Origin: Halapricum desulfuricans
GTDB taxonomy: Archaea; Halobacteriota; Halobacteria; Halobacteriales; Haloarculaceae
Length of the DNA stretch: 64,000 bases
Direction of reading: 5' to 3'
NCBI RefSeq assembly: GCF_017094505.1
Contig: NZ_CP064787.1
Location: 1,116,001-1,180,000 of the forward strand
Within the stretch, counting starts at the first letter, position 1; each line of letters begins with the position of its first letter. Shown in pieces: positions 46,137 to 54,547 of the stretch. Below the pieces are notes generated by a model. It was not told the origin of the DNA. It worked only from the letters and a program-made list of their open reading frames with translations, and searched no databases. Position numbers and translations under genes: made by a program.

Positions 46137-47647
46137 GAGAGCCACTCGGTGAACTCGCCCTCGATGAGCGTCTCCTCCTGTTTGCGGATGTACTGGGCCT
46201 GCATGCCCCAGATCGCCTCCGGCAGCGGGACGCCCTCTTGGACGCGCCGGCGGACGTAGCCGTACTTCCAGCGGGCGGGCGTCATCCGCCGGTCGACGCG
46301 CTCGCGCAGCGGGCGGATGTACCGCCGGGCCTGCTCGGCCGACAGTCCCTGCAACTCGAGGCCGTCGCGGGCGTGCTCGAACAGTTCGCCGTAGATCTCG
46401 TCGAGATCGGTCGTCTCGCCCGCGCCCGTGATCCAGACCAGCTCGGCCTCCAGTCCGTCCCGCATCGCGTTGTAGAAGTTCTGTTCGGCGCGCTCCCACT
46501 CGAGGGTGCGCACGGGGTGTTCCCGGCGGATCAGACTCTCCAGAAGCCCGGCGAAGACGGCCTGGAACGCGACCGCGTCCCGGATCGTCGGCTGGCCCGG
46601 CAGCGGCCGAAACTCGATGCGAGCGTTGGCCTGCGAGCGGGTCGCGCCGTCGAAGACGGGCCGCACCCACCGCCAGTAGGAGCCGTGCTTGTGCCGGACG
46701 TGGGCGAACTGGTCGTCGAAGCGCTCGCCGCGGGCGACCTCCATCGGGACGATCGTCTCGTCGGCGACGATGGCGTCGATGGCGTCCTCGACGGTCTCGA
46801 AATCGGGCGGGAAACACACTTTGTCCGGGATCGACTCGTCGGTGGCGTTCAGCACCGACTCGAACACCGAGACGCGGTGTTCCATCCAGGCGTCGTCCAG
46901 GATCGTCGCGTCGGGGACGTCGTCGTAGAGGTCCGGCGGGAAGAACGGCGAGTTGACCCCGAGCGCGAGCAGCGGCCCGGCGATCCGCAGCGCGTACCGG
47001 AAGTACTCGGGCAGGTCGGGCGCGTGAGGCACCTGGACGTGGGGCTGGATCGAGGTGATCAAACTCTCGGGCATGACCGTGTCGGCCTCAAGCGTGACGT
47101 TCGGCGCGTCCAGGCGCAGCCCCGAGGGATAGTCGGTGTTTGCCATCGCGTGATAGCGGACGGAATCGGACATGTTCGTCGCGATGCGGATCCCGTCGGC
47201 CTCGACCGAGTCACAGAGATACGAGCGGGCGGTCTCGCCGTTCGGCGGGACGGTCCACATCCCGTCGCTGACCAGCCGGATGTCGTCTGCGCGCGTGCGC
47301 TCCTGAGCGGGGACCAAGTTGGCTTGCAGTTCCTGTTCCTGGGCGGCCAGCCCGTAGGAGTTCAGCGGCTGCGGGCTGGTCTGCATCTCGGCGTTGTGCA
47401 GGCCGAGTTCCTTTTCGAAGCCGATCCGCTCGAGCAACGGGCGGGGTACCCGCTGGAGCGCGTCGGTCCGGTCGTCGACGGCGTACAGCTCCAGCTCGAG
47501 ACCGACGATCGTCTCGCTGTTGTCGAAGGTCCCGTCCCGAACTTCCGCTTTGAGCCGTTCGGCCTCCTCGACCGCCTGTGCCTGAAACTCCTCGGCGTCG
47601 ACTGCGAGCGACTTCTCGACGGCGGCCGCGAGTTCGGATGCCGACAT
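46133..47647 (-). CDS. Glutamate-cysteine ligase family 2 (GCS2) protein
   Basis: The product has 504 residues. It has the GCS2/YbdK-type ATP-grasp-like fold: VGLELELYAVDDRTDALQRV, LGLHNAEMQTSPQPL (substrate motif), TSIQPHVQVPHAPDLPEYFR, and NARIEFRPLPGQPTIRDAVA. These ligate glutamate to cysteine or another amine using ATP. Haloarchaea use gamma-glutamylcysteine as a major thiol, but they also have other GCS2 paralogues, so the substrate is open. The ATG at 47647 is preferred over one at 47695. It is translationally coupled to the NUP-type gene. Confidence 0.88.
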   Translation of the reverse strand: MSASELAAAVEKSLAVDAEEFQAQAVEEAERLKAEVRDGTFDNSETIVGLELELYAVDDRTDALQRVPRPLLERIGFEKELGLHNAEMQTSPQPLNSYGLAAQEQELQANLVPAQERTRADDIRLVSDGMWTVPPNGETARSYLCDSVEADGIRIATNMSDSVRYHAMANTDYPSGLRLDAPNVTLEADTVMPESLITSIQPHVQVPHAPDLPEYFRYALRIAGPLLALGVNSPFFPPDLYDDVPDATILDDAWMEHRVSVFESVLNATDESIPDKVCFPPDFETVEDAIDAIVADETIVPMEVARGERFDDQFAHVRHKHGSYWRWVRPVFDGATRSQANARIEFRPLPGQPTIRDAVAFQAVFAGLLESLIRREHPVRTLEWERAEQNFYNAMRDGLEAELVWITGAGETTDLDEIYGELFEHARDGLELQGLSAEQARRYIRPLRERVDRRMTPARWKYGYVRRRVQEGVPLPEAIWGMQAQYIRKQEETLIEGEFTEWLS

Positions 47648-47691
47648 ACGCCTCGATTGCGCGCCGGGTATGTTGATACTGTCGGCTGCGG

Positions 47692-48063
47692 TCACACCGG
47701 GACGACCACGACCGGCCGGTCGGCTTCGCCGGCGACGGCCGCCGCGGTACTCCCGAGACCCGCGCTTTCCCGTTCGGGATCGCCGCTCCGTCGACCGACG
47801 AGGAGCTCGTCGGCGTCGACGTCGGCCGCCAGCTCGAGGATCTCCCCGACCGGGTCGCCCTCGCGCTGCTCGGTCCAGACAGTCGCTGCAGCGAGACGCG
47901 CGCGCGCAACGTTGATCGCGTCGCCGACATCCCGTTGCGGGGTTTCCGGCTCGACGACGCCGAGTATCATCACCGTGTCGTCGTCAGTGAGTCGGTCGGA
48001 TAGGTAGTCACAGACCGCTGCTGTCGTGTGGACCGACGCGCTTGCGAGGAGATACGTGGTCAT
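47692..48063 (-). CDS. Universal stress protein-like domain (UspA family)
   Basis: The product has 123 residues. It is a short Usp fold: TYLLASASVHTTAAVCDYL, then MILGVVEPETPQRDVGDAIN, VGEILELAADVDADELLVGR and LGSTAAAVAGEADRPVVVVP. The usual G-2x-G-9x-G-S/T ATP motif is present only in reduced form (GRRSGDPERESAGLGSTAAA). Nucleotide binding is therefore uncertain. It lies upstream of the GCS2 gene, 44 bp apart on the same strand. Confidence 0.85.
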   Translation of the reverse strand: MTTYLLASASVHTTAAVCDYLSDRLTDDDTVMILGVVEPETPQRDVGDAINVARARLAAATVWTEQREGDPVGEILELAADVDADELLVGRRSGDPERESAGLGSTAAAVAGEADRPVVVVPV

Positions 48064-48084
48064 GGTGCTGTCGTCGCGTCGCCG

Positions 48085-48621
48085 TCAGCGCCCGAACTCG
48101 TCCGGGTCGTCGCCGAACCCGCCGAACTCGTCGTCTTCCTCCTTGAGGTCGTCGAGTTCCTCGCCGCCGAACTCCTCGGGTTCCTCGTCCTCGACCTCGA
48201 ACGATTCCGGCGGTCGGCCGGCCGCCTCGACGACTCCGTCGTCGACGATGATCGGACAGTCGACTCGCAGCGCGATCGCGATCCCGTCGCTCGGTCGCGC
48301 GTCGAAGACGGCGTCTTTCCGTGACCCCTCGTTGTACTGTTCGGCGTCGATCTTCGCGTAGAAGGTGCCGTCCGCCAGGTCGTCGATCCGGACGCGATCG
48401 ATCGCGCCGCCGAACTCCGAGAGCATCTCGATCAGCAGGTCGTGTGTCAGCGGTCGCTCGAAGGGCTCCTCGTCGATCGCCAGCTGCATCGACTGGGCCT
48501 GATCGGCGCTGACGAAGATCGGCACGTACTGCCCGCCGGCCCGCAACAGGACGACGGGCGCGCCGGCTCCTTCCTCCCCGACCCCGACGCCGATCCCCTC
48601 GACTGTCGCCTCGTGTTCCAT
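48085..48621 (-). CDS. Bifunctional nuclease family protein (BFN/DUF151)
   Basis: The product has 178 residues. The BFN core runs from VVLLRAGGQYVPIFVSADQA through ERPLTHDLLIEMLSEFGGAI, RVRIDDLADGTFYAKI and ARPSDGIAIALRVDCPIIVD. The last 45 residues form an acidic tail (EEPEEFGGEELDDLKEEDDE) typical of haloarchaeal versions. Plant BFN1 acts on RNA and DNA, but the archaeal role is unproven. The ATG at 48621 follows directly from the conserved MEHEATVEGIGVG. It is divergent from the acidic secreted protein by 232 bp. Confidence 0.9.
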   Translation of the reverse strand: MEHEATVEGIGVGVGEEGAGAPVVLLRAGGQYVPIFVSADQAQSMQLAIDEEPFERPLTHDLLIEMLSEFGGAIDRVRIDDLADGTFYAKIDAEQYNEGSRKDAVFDARPSDGIAIALRVDCPIIVDDGVVEAAGRPPESFEVEDEEPEEFGGEELDDLKEEDDEFGGFGDDPDEFGR

Positions 48622-48715
48622 GTCCCGACGTTTGGTGCGCACTGTCAAAAGTACTCGGGCGCGCCATCGAAGACCGGTCGTGCTACCGGCGGGACGTGGC
48701 CCGAATTCGATCATC

Positions 48716-48761
48716 CGATATAAATCTGTCGTCGATTAAGTCGGTTTGACGGACCAAACCG
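48716..48761 (+). promoter_or_regulatory. TATA-like box and inverted repeat upstream of the acidic secreted protein
   Basis: GATATAAAT at about 48717-48725 is a good TATA box. Just downstream CGGTTTG-ACGGAC-CAAACCG (48742-48761) is a perfect 7-bp dyad located about where transcription would start. The remaining leader to the ATG at 48854 is about 100 nt. The dyad could be an operator or a 5'-RNA hairpin. Confidence 0.45.
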
Positions 48762-48853
48762 CCGCAATTCGGATCGATCGACCCTGAACCGGCTTCGGCG
48801 AGTTCCCGGTTGAAGTGGCTCTCTCGACATAGGTCCGACCGGAGGCAACGAAC

Positions 48854-49468
48854 ATGAATCTCACAAAGATCGCAGGCATCGCCCTCGCAGTGGTGCTCGT
48901 CGCCGGCGGTACGGCGGCGGCCCTGCCGGGCAACGCCACAGGCGCGAGCGACGCGCCCACGGACGGACCGACGATTGAACAGCCGAACGCCACGGCCGAC
49001 GCGGACGACGCCAACGAGACGGCGGCCGACGCGGACGACGCCGACGAGACGGCTGAAGCCGGGTCCGAGCGCGGACCGCCGGCTGACCGCGGTCCGGACG
49101 CCGATCGTGGCCCGCACGCGAGTGACGACCGCGGTCCGAACGCCGACCACGAACGTGGCCCGCCGACCGATATGCCCGAGCAGGTCCCCGACTTCGTGAC
49201 CGAGATCCACGAAACGATCAACCAGTTCCTCGACGGCGAACTGGAGGGCGACCTCGGCTCGGCGATCGCCGAGATCACGCCGGACGACGGCGATAGCGAC
49301 GACCAGACCGAAGACGAGAGCGACGACCAGACCGAAGACGAGAGCGACGACCAGACCGACGCGGACGAGCAAGACGACAGCGAGGATCAGACTGGAGACG
49401 AGCAGCGCGACGACGAAACCGCAGACAGCGACAATCAGACCGACGCGGACGACACCGTCGAGAGCTAG
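48854..49468 (+). CDS. Secreted acidic repeat protein
   Basis: The product has 204 residues. A Sec-type signal peptide (NLTKIAGIALAVVLVAGGTA) ends around AALPG. The mature part is low complexity: ADADDANETA repeats, a proline-glycine stretch with RGPPADRGPDADRGPHASDD, a short helical piece (VPDFVTEIHETINQFLDGEL), and a tail of DDQTEDES units. It has extreme D/E/T content and no Cys. It may be a cell-surface or secreted filler protein. A long leader with a dyad precedes it. Confidence 0.7.
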   Translation: MNLTKIAGIALAVVLVAGGTAAALPGNATGASDAPTDGPTIEQPNATADADDANETAADADDADETAEAGSERGPPADRGPDADRGPHASDDRGPNADHERGPPTDMPEQVPDFVTEIHETINQFLDGELEGDLGSAIAEITPDDGDSDDQTEDESDDQTEDESDDQTDADEQDDSEDQTGDEQRDDETADSDNQTDADDTVES

Positions 49469-49570
49469 GTCCCGAGACAGACAGACAGACAGACTCCCCT
49501 GCGCTCGGCCCTCCGCCGGGAAATCGCCGGTAACGCCGTTCTTTTCTATCGGACTCGCGTACGCGCTGGC

Positions 49571-49789
49571 ATGAGTGCCTCCAGCGTAGAGGTCGAACTC
49601 GACCGCAAGCAGGCGACGCTGGCGGTGTTGCCCTTCCTACTGCTGGGGCTGGGGAACCTGGCACTGTTGCTCGGATGGGGACTGAAACCGCTGTGGGCGT
49701 TTCTGATCCTGCCGCCGATCCTGTTCATCAGCGTGCTGGCCTGGATCGCCTTCCGGACGGGGTTCGTCCGCGACGAGGGCGAGGCCTAG
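49571..49789 (+). CDS. Small two-TM membrane protein (72 aa)
   Basis: The product has 72 residues. A short charged start (SASSVEVELDRKQ) is followed by two hydrophobic helices (ATLAVLPFLLLGLGNLALLL and ALWAFLILPPILFISVLAWI-like segments), then a charged end (RTGFVRDEGEA). It is a typical haloarchaeal orphan membrane protein. The family cannot be named. Its stop overlaps by 4 nt the convergent DUF3194-type gene. Confidence 0.6.
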   Translation: MSASSVEVELDRKQATLAVLPFLLLGLGNLALLLGWGLKPLWAFLILPPILFISVLAWIAFRTGFVRDEGEA

Positions 49790-50019
49790 GAAAACAGCTC
49801 GTCGACGGCGGCCCGCGCGGCCAGCGCGGCGTCGTCGGCGAGTTGCCGATCGTCGATCCGGTCGTCCGCGACGTCGAGATAGACGTCGACTTCGAGCACG
49901 CCCTCCTCGAAGGTCACGGTGATGTCGAGGTCGTCGACTACCGAGCGGTCACTGCGCGAAAAAATGACGTTCTCAGCCGCGTCGGCGGCTGTCTTGACGA
50001 CTTCGCTGTCCTCGACCAT
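49786..50019 (-). CDS. DUF3194 family protein
   Basis: The product has 77 residues. The N-terminus MVEDSEVVKTAADAAENVIF leads to a strand-rich centre (LDITVTFEEGVLEVDVYLDV) and an A-rich end (LAARAAVDELFS). This small family occurs next to prefoldin beta in many archaea; here it follows directly with 4 nt between the two genes. The function is unknown but the neighbourhood suggests a link with folding or ribosome-associated work. Confidence 0.75.
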   Translation of the reverse strand: MVEDSEVVKTAADAAENVIFSRSDRSVVDDLDITVTFEEGVLEVDVYLDVADDRIDDRQLADDAALAARAAVDELFS

Positions 50020-50023
50020 GGCC

Positions 50024-50422
50024 TCAGTCGCCGCCGGGACCGATGTCGGGGCTCGGGCCGCCAGCACCGCCGCCGCCACCGCCGCCGAGCATCTGCTGGA
50101 GCTCCTGCTGGAGTTCTTCGAACTGTTCCTGGACGCGTTCTTCCTGTTTCTCGAGGGTCTCGACGCGGACTCCGAGGTTGTCGACCTTCTCTTCGAGGTC
50201 GTCGTAGGCCTCGTCGTAGTCGCTCTCGACGAGCAGCTCGCCGACCTGTCGGTACATGCCCGTGTCCTCGTCGATGTCCTCCAGCGCGTCGAGCGCGCTC
50301 TCGGCCTCCGAGAGCTGGGTCTCGGCCTGCTGTTTCTGCGTGGCGACCTGCTGGGCCGTCTCCTGCAGATCCTGCAGTTCCTCGAGTTTCTCCTGTGCTT
50401 CAGGCGGCAGATTACCCTGCAT
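50024..50422 (-). CDS. pfdB: Prefoldin subunit beta
   Basis: The product has 132 residues. It forms the hexameric archaeal chaperone with prefoldin alpha, holding nascent proteins for the thermosome. Two long coiled-coil helices are visible: [20 protein letters not shown] and [20 protein letters not shown], with the short beta hairpin between ([20 protein letters not shown]). The C-terminal glycine-rich tail ([14 protein letters not shown]) is a haloarchaeal addition. It is upstream of the DUF3194 gene in the same operon. Confidence 0.95.
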   Translation of the reverse strand: MQGNLPPEAQEKLEELQDLQETAQQVATQKQQAETQLSEAESALDALEDIDEDTGMYRQVGELLVESDYDEAYDDLEEKVDNLGVRVETLEKQEERVQEQFEELQQELQQMLGGGGGGGAGGPSPDIGPGGD

Positions 50423-50501
50423 ATCCGGACCGTCGTGACCCGGACTGTTAAACCCACGTTTTTGTCCCGGCCAGCACGCGACCGCTCGACGCCAGCCGAC
50501 A

Positions 50502-50508
50502 GTGTTAA
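50502..50508 (+). promoter_or_regulatory. TATA-like box for RNase P RNA
   Basis: GTTAATC lies about 25-31 nt before the start of the P1 helix at about 50533, the distance expected for archaeal initiation. Confidence 0.35.
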
Positions 50509-50532
50509 TCCGTGCGACCGACTACGTCAACT

Positions 50533-50936
50533 GGCAGCGGGAGCCCGGACCCCGTGCCCCGGACCAGCGTTCCGGCCTCGCCGGAACGCGCGCAAGGGGC
50601 ATGAGGAAAGTCCCCCCACCGTCCGGGCAGGTGACCGGGTGCAAACCCGGAGCGGGAGACCGCTGGCTCTGGAACAGAAACGAGACCGCTCTGCTCGACT
50701 GATGAGGCGTGCGAACCCCGACTGACGAAGGTCGGGTCGACTGCCGGACGAAAGCCCGGTAGAGTGACCCGCCGAGAAAGGAACGGGGAGCTGACCCGCC
50801 GAAGGCCGACAGCAGAGGACGGATGGAACGGCGAATCCTCACCGGTGCAAGTCCGCGCCACAAGGTAGCCCGGACGCGGCGCGGACGCTCAGCCGAATGC
50901 CGGGCCGAACAGAAGGGGGCTTACTCCCCGCAGCCG
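50533..50936 (+). ncRNA. rnpB: RNase P RNA (catalytic RNA of ribonuclease P)
   Basis: This is the RNA subunit of the enzyme that cuts the 5' leader from pre-tRNAs. The conserved core is visible: ATGAGGAAAGTCCCCCCACC (CR-I region, 50601-50620), GGTGCAAGTCC-type sequence in the middle, and ACAGAAGGGGGCTTACT (CR-V region, 50909-50925). The closing P1 helix pairs GGCAGCGGGAG (50533-50543) with CTCCCCGCAGCC (50924-50935), allowing one mismatch and a bulge. Its length of about 404 nt fits archaeal type A RNA. The protein subunits are not in this window. Exact ends are approximate. Confidence 0.93.
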
Positions 50937-51036
50937 CTCGAACCCGCGAGCGACCGCGCCGGTTTTTCGATCGCAACGCCTCGGAGTGTCGCTGATCGTC
51001 ACGGGCGTTTATGCCGGCCGCCTCCGTGCCACTGAT

Positions 51037-52320
51037 ATGGTATCTACACGCACGGTCGAGGACCTGATCGCCCTCAGACGCGACCTCCACCAACACCCAG
51101 AGCCCGCCTGGCGGGAGTTTTACACCACTGCTCGGATCGTCGAGGCGTTGCGAGAGCGCGACGTCGACGAGATACACTACGGGCCGGCGGTGCTCGAGGA
51201 GGCTGCTCGGATGAACGTTCCCGACGAGGGAGATGTCGCCGAGTGGTACGACCGGGCGCTCTCGGCCGGTGTAGACCCGGGACTGCTGGAGCCGATGGAA
51301 GGGGGATATACCGGTGCGATCGCTGTCGTCGAACGCGGCGAGGGGCCGACCGTCGGACTGCGAGTCGACATCGACGCGCTCCCGATCACGGAGTCGGACG
51401 CGCAACACCACCGCCCCGCGGCCGAGGGGTTCCGGTCGAAGCACGACGGCTACATGCACGCCTGTGGTCACGACGCCCACGCCACGTTCGGGGTGGGCGT
51501 GATCGACGCGGTGCTCGCGTCGGACTTCGCCGGGACGCTGAAGGTGTTCTTCCAGCCGGGCGAGGAGCAAATCGCTGGCGGAAAGCCGATGGCCGAGTCG
51601 GGCCACCTCGACGACGTCGAATATCTGCTTGCGGTCCACGTTGGACTGGATCACCCGACCGGCGAGGTGGTCGCCGGGATCGGCGGCTTTCTCGCCGTCC
51701 GGCAGTTCCTCGCGGAGTTCACCGGGGAATCGTCTCACGCGGGTGCCCACCCCGAACGGGGGGCGAATACGGTGCAGGCGCTCGCGACCGCCGTCCAGAA
51801 CCTGTATGCGATCCCGCGACACGCCGACGGGGCGACTCGAGTCAACGCCGGCGTCGTCGGCGGCGGGACTGCGACGAACATCGTCCCCGACGAGTCGTTC
51901 CTCGAGGGGGAGGTCCGGGGTGAAACGACGGCACTCGCCGACTACACCTACGAGCGCGCCGAGCGCGTGCTGGCGAACGCGGCGGAGATGCACGGGTGTG
52001 ACGTGGCCGTCGAGGCGCGCGGGAAAGCCCCCAGTGCCGAGAGCGATGACGAACTGGTCGCGGTCGTAGCTAGGGTTGCACGGGACGCCCCGGGGGTGAC
52101 CGAGATAATCGAGCGCGACGAACTCGGCGGGAGCGAGGACGCCACCTACCTGATGCGGCGCGTGCAGGACAACGGCGGCGACGCCGCCTACGTCGGGGTG
52201 GGCACCGACCACCCGGGCGGCCACCACACGAGCACTTTCGACGTCGACGAGGCGTCGATCGAGATCGCCGTGGGCGTACTGGCGGGGACGGTGCTGGCAC
52301 TCGCGAAACGCGATGCGTGA
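51037..52320 (+). CDS. M20-family amidohydrolase (aminoacylase / AbgA-like)
   Basis: The product has 427 residues. The metal-site motifs are intact: GLRVDIDALPITESDAQHHR, YMHACGHDAHATFGVGVID (HACGHDAH), VFFQPGEEQIAGGKPMAESG (Glu ligand), AVHVGLDHPTGEV, and the C-terminal GVGTDHPGGHHTSTFDVDEA with the last His. The family deacylates N-acyl amino acids or p-aminobenzoyl-glutamate in the cytoplasm. An insertion near residues 60-95 (GDVAEWYDRALSAGVDPGLL) is typical of AbgA-like members. It lies 100 bp after the RNase P RNA. Confidence 0.93.
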   Translation: MVSTRTVEDLIALRRDLHQHPEPAWREFYTTARIVEALRERDVDEIHYGPAVLEEAARMNVPDEGDVAEWYDRALSAGVDPGLLEPMEGGYTGAIAVVERGEGPTVGLRVDIDALPITESDAQHHRPAAEGFRSKHDGYMHACGHDAHATFGVGVIDAVLASDFAGTLKVFFQPGEEQIAGGKPMAESGHLDDVEYLLAVHVGLDHPTGEVVAGIGGFLAVRQFLAEFTGESSHAGAHPERGANTVQALATAVQNLYAIPRHADGATRVNAGVVGGGTATNIVPDESFLEGEVRGETTALADYTYERAERVLANAAEMHGCDVAVEARGKAPSAESDDELVAVVARVARDAPGVTEIIERDELGGSEDATYLMRRVQDNGGDAAYVGVGTDHPGGHHTSTFDVDEASIEIAVGVLAGTVLALAKRDA

Positions 52321-52383
52321 CAGTTGTCGCGACCGTCCCGAGTCGATCCCAATTACTAAGCGCCACCCGTTTGAGAAACGGAC

Positions 52384-53397
52384 ATGGACGTTTTAATCCT
52401 CGGCGGTACCGGCCTCATCTCGACGGCGATCACCCGACAGCTCGACGACGCCGGCCACGACGTGACTGTCTGTAACCGCGGCGAAAGCGACGCTGCGGTC
52501 CCCGACTCGGTCGATCGCGTCCGCGCGGACCGGTTCGGCGACGACTTTCCCTCACAGGTCGGCGGCACCGATCCCGAGGTCGTGATCGACATGCTGTGTT
52601 TCTCCGAGAGCGACGCCGAGCTCGCGATCGAGGCGTTCGGCGGCCGAATCGAGCAGTACGTGCTGACCTCGACTATCGACGTCTACCGCCGCCCGGTGGA
52701 GTCAAATCCCGTGCCCGAGAGCGCATCGCGCCGGCCGCCGACCAGCGGCTACGGAGCCAAAAAAGCCAACGCCGAAGACGCGATCCGCGAGGCTCACGAT
52801 CGGGGCGAATTCGCGGCCACGATCGTCCGCCCGTGGACGACCTACGGCCCGCACGGTAACGGCAATCTGTGTCACACATTCGGAGTCGACACGACCTACC
52901 TGCGGCGGCTTCGGGACGGCGAACCGATCGTCGTCCACGGCGACGGGACCGGACTGTGGGGACCGGCCCACCGCCGGGACGTCGCCGGAGCCTACGTCGG
53001 GGCGGTCGGCAACCGCGCCGCCTACGGCGAGGCCTACAACGTCACCGCCGAGTCGGTCCCGACCTGGAACGAATACTACCGGACACTCGCAGACGCCCTC
53101 GACGCGCCCGAGCCCGAACTGGTGCACGTCCCGACCGACGTGCTACTCGATATCGCGCCCGAGAAGACGGATTTCCTGACTGATCACGGCCGCTACAGCA
53201 CGACTTTCGATACCTCGAAGGCACGGCGAGACCTGGGCTACGAGCAGTCGATCGGGCTGGAACGGGGCGTCCGCGAAGTGATCGAGTACCTCGAAGACAG
53301 CGATGCGATCACCAGCGAGGACGACGCGTTCATCGACGCGCTCGTCGCCGAGTGGCAGGAGACCAGAGACGGGTTCGTCGAGCGCTTCGAGCGCTGA
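52384..53397 (+). CDS. NAD-dependent epimerase/dehydratase (extended SDR)
   Basis: The product has 337 residues. The Rossmann motif is DVLILGGTGLISTAITRQL at the N-terminus, a TSTIDVYR segment replaces the usual S..A.VYG serine loop, and the catalytic YxxxK is YGAKKA. The substrate segment VRPWTTYGPHGNGNL follows. The C-terminal half includes AYNVTAESVPTWNEYYRTLA. It is similar to nucleotide-sugar epimerases and to isoflavone-reductase-like SDRs. The substrate is not determinable. It has its own promoter and is not coupled to its neighbours. Confidence 0.92.
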   Translation: MDVLILGGTGLISTAITRQLDDAGHDVTVCNRGESDAAVPDSVDRVRADRFGDDFPSQVGGTDPEVVIDMLCFSESDAELAIEAFGGRIEQYVLTSTIDVYRRPVESNPVPESASRRPPTSGYGAKKANAEDAIREAHDRGEFAATIVRPWTTYGPHGNGNLCHTFGVDTTYLRRLRDGEPIVVHGDGTGLWGPAHRRDVAGAYVGAVGNRAAYGEAYNVTAESVPTWNEYYRTLADALDAPEPELVHVPTDVLLDIAPEKTDFLTDHGRYSTTFDTSKARRDLGYEQSIGLERGVREVIEYLEDSDAITSEDDAFIDALVAEWQETRDGFVERFER

Positions 53398-53404
53398 CGG
53401 GCGA

Positions 53405-53524
53405 TCACCCGCTCGTCCGGGAGGGCCCCGCTTCGCCGATCACGAGGGTCATGTCGCCGCCCTCTTTCGAGACGCGCCGGTTGAACACGTCGGTACGTGT
53501 CTCGCCGTTCCTGCCCGCCGGCAT
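53405..53524 (-). CDS. Short 39-residue ORF, possibly the frameshifted end of a small lipoprotein
   Basis: The frame encodes MPAGRNGETRTDVFNRRVSK followed by EGGDMTLVIGEAGPSRTSG, which looks like real coding by composition. The upstream lipoprotein start at 53633 is in a different frame and would, if unshifted, run antisense into the epimerase gene. The simplest reading is one small lipoprotein whose body is this frame after a one-base shift, either a natural frameshift or a sequence error. Confidence 0.35.
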   Translation of the reverse strand: MPAGRNGETRTDVFNRRVSKEGGDMTLVIGEAGPSRTSG

Positions 53525-53633
53525 GGTGGCCCGTGGTACTCGCGCTGCTTCCTTTCATAGATCCGATCCCGCTACACCCGGCCAGAGCGATCACGACAGC
53601 GAGCAGACAGGGCGCGAGTGTCGACTGTCGCAT
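53525..53633 (-). pseudogene. N-terminal signal and lipobox of a small lipoprotein
   Basis: The minus-strand ATG at 53633 encodes MRQSTLAPCLLAVVIALAGC, a good Sec-type lipoprotein signal with a lipobox, then SGIGSMKGSSASTTGHHAGG. It stays open only by running into the epimerase gene in antisense. Together with the 39-residue frame at 53405-53524 it may represent a broken or frameshifted gene. Confidence 0.4.
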
Positions 53634-54109
53634 ACTCGAGCGTCCGAAAGAGGCACAAAAAACCGTTGTCGTAGCGCAGAAAGCCGTTTGATAGTTCCAG
53701 GTGGGTTTGTGTCGCTCAACGGCCGTCTTGGCACATGGATCGAGCTGTGGCTCGTCAGTGTTTCGCAGGGACCTCACTATCAGCGACCGGAACCAATCGC
53801 GTTGAACGTGGACGGCCCGGACGCCGTGGAGAGTACGAACGACTCCGCTGCGACCGGTAGGGCACGTATCTCGCACCGAACCTCATATCGCGGGCGCGAA
53901 AGTGCACCGGAAGCGGGAGGGTTCGAGTGTGCGTATTTTGACTTTCCGCGCGCTGAAGCGCGAGGCTTTCTTTTCGCACTTCCGTAACTACTGCAAGATT
54001 TATTTGAATTGATAAATGGGGCGGCGGCCTTCACCCTCGGGGTCGAGCCTCGAGGCGCTCTCCCTACCTGGCGTGTAAATCGGTGGTACTGACAACGGTC
54101 GTCGCAGTC
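53634..54109. other. 476-bp gene-poor region with a hairpin
   Basis: No convincing gene is visible in this stretch. It contains a GC hairpin with TGAA loop followed by CTTTCTTTT (53947-53972), an AT-rich part around 53990-54020 (AAGATTTATTTGAATTGATAAA), and a low-value ORF on the minus strand that I reject. The sequence between the lipoprotein fragment and spt5 may be a former insertion site. Confidence 0.4.
53947..53966. repeat. GC hairpin with TGAA loop
   Basis: CGCGC-TGAA-GCGCG forms a 5-bp stem extendable by CC/GG after one mismatch, followed by CTTTCTTTT. It is similar in design to the hairpin near 28902. It could be a terminator-like or an IS-end remnant. Confidence 0.35.
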
Positions 54110-54547
54110 CTATCGCTCTTCGGAGTCGAGTACGCGGATCTGGTCGCCCCGCACTGTCACGGGGATCGGGACCGTCGCCTCGTACAGTTCGACGGTCACC
54201 TGATCTTTGCCCTCGTCGATGCGTTGGACCTGTGCTTTCTCGCCTTTGAACGGGCCGGCGATGAGTTCGACGATGTCGCCCTCGGCGATCCCCTCGACGT
54301 CGGGTTTGGGCGAGAGAAAGTGCTCGACTTCCGAGATAGAGGACTCGCCCTGGACGACGCCGTTGGCGTGGGGGATCTCATCGAGGATCCGGTCGAAAAC
54401 CGAGATATCGTCGGCCTCGACCATCACGTAGCTCGTCAGCGAATCGGGCGCGAGCGCCGCGTGGATCTCCTCTTCCTCGCGGCTGATGATCATGTCCGCG
54501 ACGGTGCGTTCCTGGCTGGCCGTGGTCTTGACAGCGTAGATGCCCAT
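54110..54547 (-). CDS. spt5: Transcription elongation factor Spt5 (archaeal NusG-like)
   Basis: The product has 145 residues. Spt5 with Spt4 clamps RNA polymerase for processive elongation. The NGN domain starts [20 protein letters not shown] and includes SYVMVEADDISVFDRILDEI. The KOW domain is GIAEGDIVELIAGPFKGEKA followed by QVQRIDEG. Length and order are complete. Its ATG at 54547 overlaps the secE TGA (TGATG), so it is translated together with secE. It has the standard archaeal secE-spt5 order. Confidence 0.97.
   Translation of the reverse strand: MGIYAVKTTASQERTVADMIISREEEEIHAALAPDSLTSYVMVEADDISVFDRILDEIPHANGVVQGESSISEVEHFLSPKPDVEGIAEGDIVELIAGPFKGEKAQVQRIDEGKDQVTVELYEATVPIPVTVRGDQIRVLDSEER

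Noticed and set aside
46238-48007. Long plus-strand ORF (589 codons) opposite the GCS2 and USP genes
   Set aside because: It spans two real genes and the gap between them in antisense; no recognisable domain.
53780-54034. 84-codon minus-strand ORF in the gap upstream of the lipoprotein fragment
   Set aside because: Composition is R/S/A-rich, it spans a hairpin and AT-rich DNA, and it has no family resemblance I can support.
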